Shown piece after piece: positions 5,844-8,537 of a stretch of DNA of 8,537 bases. The translations under genes were made by a program, and so were the position numbers. Positions within the stretch are counted from its first letter, which is position 1. Each line of letters starts with the position of its first letter. The DNA comes from Candidatus Solibacter sp. GTDB taxonomy: Bacteria > Acidobacteriota > Terriglobia > Bryobacterales > Bryobacteraceae. The notes under the pieces were generated by a model. That model ran no database searches. It worked only from the letters and a program-made list of their open reading frames with translations, and had not been told where the DNA came from. The stretch lies in assembly GCA_017883345.1 (NCBI GenBank), contig JADGNT010000179.1, forward strand, positions 1 to 8,537, read 5' to 3'.

Positions 5844-7421
5844 TTAAACCGCTAAGGTGCAGAGCGTCTCGGGAGCCAGGGGCGGTTTCGTAGCGGTCGC
5901 GTTCACGGGGGCCAAGGCCGCGAAGTGGTCGATATTCGGCGTGGGATTATCCGGCATCTGGCGAGCGAAGATTTGGTCGCGCAGCAGATTCAGCAGATCC
6001 AAGATCGAAGGTCGAATGGATTTTCTTCTCCATAACGGCAGCGGCAGATAGACGGCAGTTCGCGGAAACCCGTAAGCCAGAATGGAAGCCAACATCAGCA
6101 AGCTGTAGATGGCGACTTGGAATTGAGGCAGGCGGGTGACAGCCTGAGGACTCCAGACTTGGCCCTGCGCCACGCCGATCAGTGACTTTTCATCGCGATG
6201 ATTGCACTCGATCTCCCAGCGATCCACGTATGCCTGCAAGAGCGTCCGCAGATCCAGTTGCGGATCGGTGCAGAGGAGAAAAGCGGGCTGGCGGTAGAGC
6301 AGCTTGGATCCTTTGCGTAGCCGGTAACCGAGCGGTTTGATGACCACCAGCAGCATGGGCAGATCGGGACCCGCCTTGCGCCAATAGACGTTGCGCAATA
6401 CCTTGACGGGGATTTGCCGAGCTTCGCCGGCGGCGAAACAACGGACCTTTACTACCGGCACGGCGTCATCGTGTAACACTTGTTCGGGCGTGGGCGCCAC
6501 CGGGCCATAGCGGTGGGGGCGTCCAGCGGAGCGGGTAGCAGCGGCGGGCGGCAAAGCCTGAAACAGCTTGGCATCTTTGCGGACGCGTCCGATGAAAGTC
6601 GTGCGCTCGGGTAATTGCCGCAGCACCGTGCGGTTAGTGTAGGAACCGTCGCCGCTGACTAGTAACTGACGCTGGCGTGTGTCTGGCCGGGCGTCCAATG
6701 CCTGGCGCAGAGACTGCAATACGCGCACTCCCACTTGAGTCAGAGCGCGCAGTTTTTTCTGGAGTCGATATTCCTGCTCCTCGGGGGTGAGGGGAGGGGC
6801 CTTCTGGCTACGTCGTTTGGCAGCGGTCTTGGTTGACTCCTTCTTTTGATTCCTTTGGTTCTTCCGGGCGTGCTTGCGGGCGCGGTTCCGGCTCGGCTTC
6901 GGATCCTTTTGGGAGTCCTGGTTCTTCGGTTTGACGGCGGGAGGCGCCGGCTCGAAGCGCACGGGTAGGGCGCGCGCCGGCCCCAGAAACTGCGCGGCCC
7001 GCACCAGGATGGAGGCTTGTACGAAGCGCAGTCCACGGCACAGATTCAGATGAAAGGCTGGCGACAGCGGGTCGCGTGCGTAGGTGGCGCCGGGGATGTG
7101 ACGGCCGGTCTTTTTGCAAAGCGTATCGTCCAAGGCGGCCACCACCGGCGCCTGCTCGGAAGGCAGCAACTCCGCCAGGTGATCGAAGATGGGATCGAAT
7201 AAGGCGTGGGGTTCCCACGGACTGCGCGAGAACAGGCGATAGTCGGCGCTCCAGTCCCGAAACTGCCGCCCCATGGCGCAAATGGCGTTGCTGGTCAGAT
7301 GCGTACGCAGGCAGGTGAGTAGACCATAAGCCAGACGCTGCGCACGTAGCCAGGTGCGCTGTTGCGGAAAGGCGGAACGCCAGGGCTGCAACAGTTCATG
7401 GAACTTCTCCAATAAGAGCAT
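5844..7421 (-). CDS. DDE transposase, DDE_5/IS701-like
   Basis: This 525-residue product should catalyse excision and insertion of the element by an RNase H-fold DDE nuclease. The first aspartate is in the motif ALDDTLCKKTG (Asp98/Asp99), the second in SGDGSYTN (Asp258), and the glutamate in RWEIECNHRDEKSLIG (Glu405, or Glu403), the usual WxIE...HR..K helix. Between the first two aspartates is a strongly basic, low-complexity insert (about 163-208, rich in Lys/Arg/Asn/Gln) that may bind DNA. The N-terminal 90 residues (MLLLEKFHELLQPWRSAF...) are helical and probably bind the ends. I chose the ATG at 7421 because the frame upstream of it (open to 7577) is the shadow of the DUF4338 C-terminus. 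No Shine-Dalgarno precedes it, so translation probably depends on coupling to the upstream gene. The ORF is intact to its TAA. Confidence 0.9.
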   Translation of the reverse strand: MLLLEKFHELLQPWRSAFPQQRTWLRAQRLAYGLLTCLRTHLTSNAICAMGRQFRDWSADYRLFSRSPWEPHALFDPIFDHLAELLPSEQAPVVAALDDTLCKKTGRHIPGATYARDPLSPAFHLNLCRGLRFVQASILVRAAQFLGPARALPVRFEPAPPAVKPKNQDSQKDPKPSRNRARKHARKNQRNQKKESTKTAAKRRSQKAPPLTPEEQEYRLQKKLRALTQVGVRVLQSLRQALDARPDTRQRQLLVSGDGSYTNRTVLRQLPERTTFIGRVRKDAKLFQALPPAAATRSAGRPHRYGPVAPTPEQVLHDDAVPVVKVRCFAAGEARQIPVKVLRNVYWRKAGPDLPMLLVVIKPLGYRLRKGSKLLYRQPAFLLCTDPQLDLRTLLQAYVDRWEIECNHRDEKSLIGVAQGQVWSPQAVTRLPQFQVAIYSLLMLASILAYGFPRTAVYLPLPLWRRKSIRPSILDLLNLLRDQIFARQMPDNPTPNIDHFAALAPVNATATKPPLAPETLCTLAV

Positions 7422-8313
7422 GGCAAGGTGGAGGCGCCGGGAGTGGACACAAGCGTTGGCGCCAATGTGACTCCAGTGGGTACAGCAGAATGTCTTTGCA
7501 GGTGCCCTGGGCCTGATGGGTGCGATCCATGCGGCCGCGGCCTTGCGTCTGGCCCACATAGATCCAGTTGGCGGCACGGTAACAGGTTCCAGTGTAAGGT
7601 CGGTCCACCAGGGTCTCCAACAGCAGGGGCCGCACTCCGTAGGCGGCCAGCCAATCGGTGGGGAGTTGACGAGCGGCCAGGGCCAAAATGTGGCTCGCCA
7701 AGTGTGGGACTTCGACCCAGGGCAGAATCAGAAAGCGAGCGTTGTTGACGAGGAGGGGAAGGTTGGCCCGGCGCGCGGGGTCGCTCCACCCGATCCAGGC
7801 ATCGCGCGGCGCCATTTTCCAGGCGGCACTGGTGAACAGCAAGCAGGCCAGCACACCTTGCGATGGAGCGTGCACGAAGTAGCGCAGTTGCGCGCCGTAG
7901 GGAACCCGATAGCCCAGCGGATGATAGCGCTGAATGTACTGCTGAAACAGGCGGCGGCCGGAGAGGTCTTGAATCAACTGCAATGGCAGCGGCTGGTACT
8001 CGGCCAGAGGTCCGCGCAAGGGTGGTTGCGGATCGGCCTGCGGATCGGCGGCAAAGCGATGGGCGCCCCGTGGCTTGGTGACGCGCAACTCCGGCAAACT
8101 CGGCAGGCAGTCGTGCTCTTGCCACTTCTGCAACCACTCCACGCACTCCGGACTCTTCAGCTTCCCATTCGGCCGGCGCCATTGCAGCAACTCACAGATG
8201 GTGTAGGCAAGCTCGGCCTGACTGAGGCGAGGGAAATCGGCAATGATCTGGCGAACCAGACTCAGTTCGCTGGCGGTAAGCACGCGCCCGCAGAACGAAA
8301 CGGTCTTCTCCAA
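7396..8313 (-). CDS. DUF4338 (DruA-family) protein of an insertion element
   Basis: The 305-residue protein matches DUF4338 along its length. The N-terminal helical module (31-75) reads AELAYTICELLQWRRPNGKL and continues to a LPxLP-like segment. The core begins at about 122 with YIQRYHPLGYRVPYGAQLRY (126-145), then SAAWKMAPRDAWIGWSD (162-178), NNARFLILPWVEVPHLASH (190-208), DWLAAYGVRPLLLETLVD (220-237), and the signature GTCYRAANWIYVGQTQGRGR (242-261). DruA, the marker of Druantia phage defence, belongs to this family, and its biochemical activity was not known to me with certainty. Here no DruE helicase or other Druantia gene is nearby; the partner is a transposase, so a role in transposition (end or target recognition, or regulation) is more likely than defence. 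The start is a TTG at 8313 with AGGAGA nine bases upstream. The 3' end overlaps the transposase start. Confidence 0.88.
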   Translation of the reverse strand: MEKTVSFCGRVLTASELSLVRQIIADFPRLSQAELAYTICELLQWRRPNGKLKSPECVEWLQKWQEHDCLPSLPELRVTKPRGAHRFAADPQADPQPPLRGPLAEYQPLPLQLIQDLSGRRLFQQYIQRYHPLGYRVPYGAQLRYFVHAPSQGVLACLLFTSAAWKMAPRDAWIGWSDPARRANLPLLVNNARFLILPWVEVPHLASHILALAARQLPTDWLAAYGVRPLLLETLVDRPYTGTCYRAANWIYVGQTQGRGRMDRTHQAQGTCKDILLYPLESHWRQRLCPLPAPPPCHALIGEVP

Positions 8314-8322
8314 ATGTCTTGC

Positions 8323-8351
8323 TCTCCTGCGGCGCCTGCCTGCATCAGGAG
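8323..8351 (-). promoter_or_regulatory. ribosome-binding site of the DUF4338 gene within an inverted repeat
   Basis: On the minus strand the ribosome-binding site AGGAGA (8328-8323) supports the TTG start at 8313. CAGGAG (8329-8324) is the reverse complement of CTCCTG (8351-8346), separated by 16 nt, and the stem can extend by two G-C pairs across a one-base bulge. Folding would hide the site from ribosomes. Several unrelated insertion sequences use such hairpins to keep read-through transcripts from making transposase. Confidence 0.5.
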
Positions 8352-8423
8352 CCGTCCAGAGTAGGGTAGAGCATCCGGGAACAAAAGTCCAGCGAAATCT
8401 GCCACGCCCACTTTATGGCGCGA

Positions 8424-8439
8424 ATGGCCAATCTCCAGG
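8424..8439. repeat. right terminal inverted repeat of the insertion element
   Basis: ATGGCCAATCTCCAGG is the exact reverse complement of 5797-5812. The next base outward begins a hairpin of the REP-like family, so the two overlap or abut. Confidence 0.85.
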
Positions 8440-8504
8440 GGCAGGCGCTTTCGCCTGCCAACGCCTGATCGAACCCGCGGTTGGCAGGCGAAAGCGCCTG
8501 CCCC
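8438..8504. repeat. REP-like pair: 25-bp perfect inverted repeat of two hairpins
   Basis: Segments 8438-8462 and 8480-8504 are exact reverse complements, separated by 17 nt. Each contains a hairpin of its own: GGCAGGCG-CTTT-CGCCTGCC at 8440-8459 and GGCAGGCG-AAAG-CGCCTGCC at 8483-8502. The same unit occurs at 91-110 with one loop change. The unit keeps flanking AAC on the open side and CCAC/GTGG-like bases on the other. The last 33 nt of the window hold nothing I can identify. Confidence 0.85.
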
Positions 8505-8537
8505 ACCGAAGGCACCGATGACCCAGCCGAGCCAAGA

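Larger units (their letters stand above)
5797..8439 (-). mobile_element. two-gene insertion sequence with DUF4338 protein and DDE transposase
   Basis: The 2,643-bp element is bounded by 16-bp perfect terminal inverted repeats (5797-5812 and 8424-8439). It carries two genes on the minus strand: a DUF4338 (DruA-family) protein first, then a DDE transposase overlapping it by 26 nt. Both frames are intact, so the copy may be active or recent. I see no clear target-site duplication: the outer flanks are a palindrome on the left (5780-5796) and a REP-like hairpin on the right (8440-8459). The transposase catalytic core resembles the DDE_5/IS701-like group, but family placement is tentative. About 31 nt separate the left repeat from the transposase stop, and 110 nt separate the right repeat from the first start codon. 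Confidence 0.85.

Noticed and set aside
7422..7577. Longer transposase starting at 7577 (577 residues)
   Set aside because: The extra 52 residues are low-complexity, unlike a transposase N-terminus, and lie antisense-free but out of frame over the well-conserved DUF4338 C-terminus; the ATG at 7421 starts the recognisable helical domain.
7396..7577. Programmed frameshift fusing the DUF4338 protein to the transposase
   Set aside because: Both frames are open across this stretch, but I see no slippery heptamer such as A6G, and the transposase has its own ATG, so coupled translation is the simpler reading.
7295..8182. 295-codon frame overlapping the DUF4338 gene on the same strand
   Set aside because: Ala/Arg/Pro/Ser-rich translation with no recognisable motif, while the alternative frame shows the full DUF4338 signature.
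5797..8439. Functional Druantia defence system
   Set aside because: Only a DruA-family gene is present; no large helicase (DruE) or other Druantia gene lies in the element, and its neighbour is a transposase.
5792..8444. Target-site duplication flanking the insertion element
   Set aside because: Flanks compared for 2-9 bp (left ...GCTCGGA, right GGCAGGC...) do not match, with or without assigning the terminal CC/GG to the target.
8438..8504. CRISPR array
   Set aside because: There are only two units, in inverted rather than direct orientation, each self-complementary, with no regular spacers and no cas genes.

Overview
The window looks like chromosomal DNA from a high-GC Gram-negative bacterium, most likely an acidobacterium of the Solibacter/Bryobacterales kind. 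This is an inference. It rests on an 819-residue duplicated 'orphan' MacB-type permease (a hallmark expansion of that phylum), a lipid A gene (lpxC), and intergenic hairpin repeats; no rRNA or marker phylogeny is available here.

Layout. Positions 1-126 hold a possible 3' end of a plus-strand gene and a two-hairpin REP-like repeat. Next come minus-strand genes: the ADOP-type permease (127-2586), preceded on its own strand by a secreted SYLF/Ysc84 protein (2620-3309) only 33 nt away, so the two are probably co-transcribed. After a 172-nt spacer with GCGGAG repeats come lpxC (3482-4378, start re-assigned to a TTG) and a small VOC/glyoxalase-fold protein (4530-4913), both also on the minus strand. 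Divergently on the plus strand lies an exported cyclophilin-type peptidyl-prolyl isomerase with Ala/Pro/Lys-rich tails at both ends (5017-5754). Cell-envelope themes (LpxC, periplasmic PPIase, membrane permease, secreted SYLF protein) dominate this half, but the genes do not form one pathway.

The right third (5797-8439) is a complete two-gene insertion element bounded by 16-bp perfect terminal inverted repeats. On the minus strand it encodes first a DUF4338 protein (the family of DruA, the signature protein of Druantia phage defence), then a DDE transposase whose start overlaps the DUF4338 stop by 26 nt. The DUF4338 ribosome-binding site can be sequestered in a hairpin. Both ends of the element abut small palindromes directly; the right one belongs to the same hairpin repeat family seen at the left edge of the window, suggesting insertion into or next to a REP-type repeat.

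The most interesting item is this DruA-like/DDE element: it places a protein family usually read as antiphage defence inside a transposon, next to hairpin repeats that may be its target. No tRNA, rRNA or CRISPR array was seen. No gene-free stretch exceeds about 225 nt.
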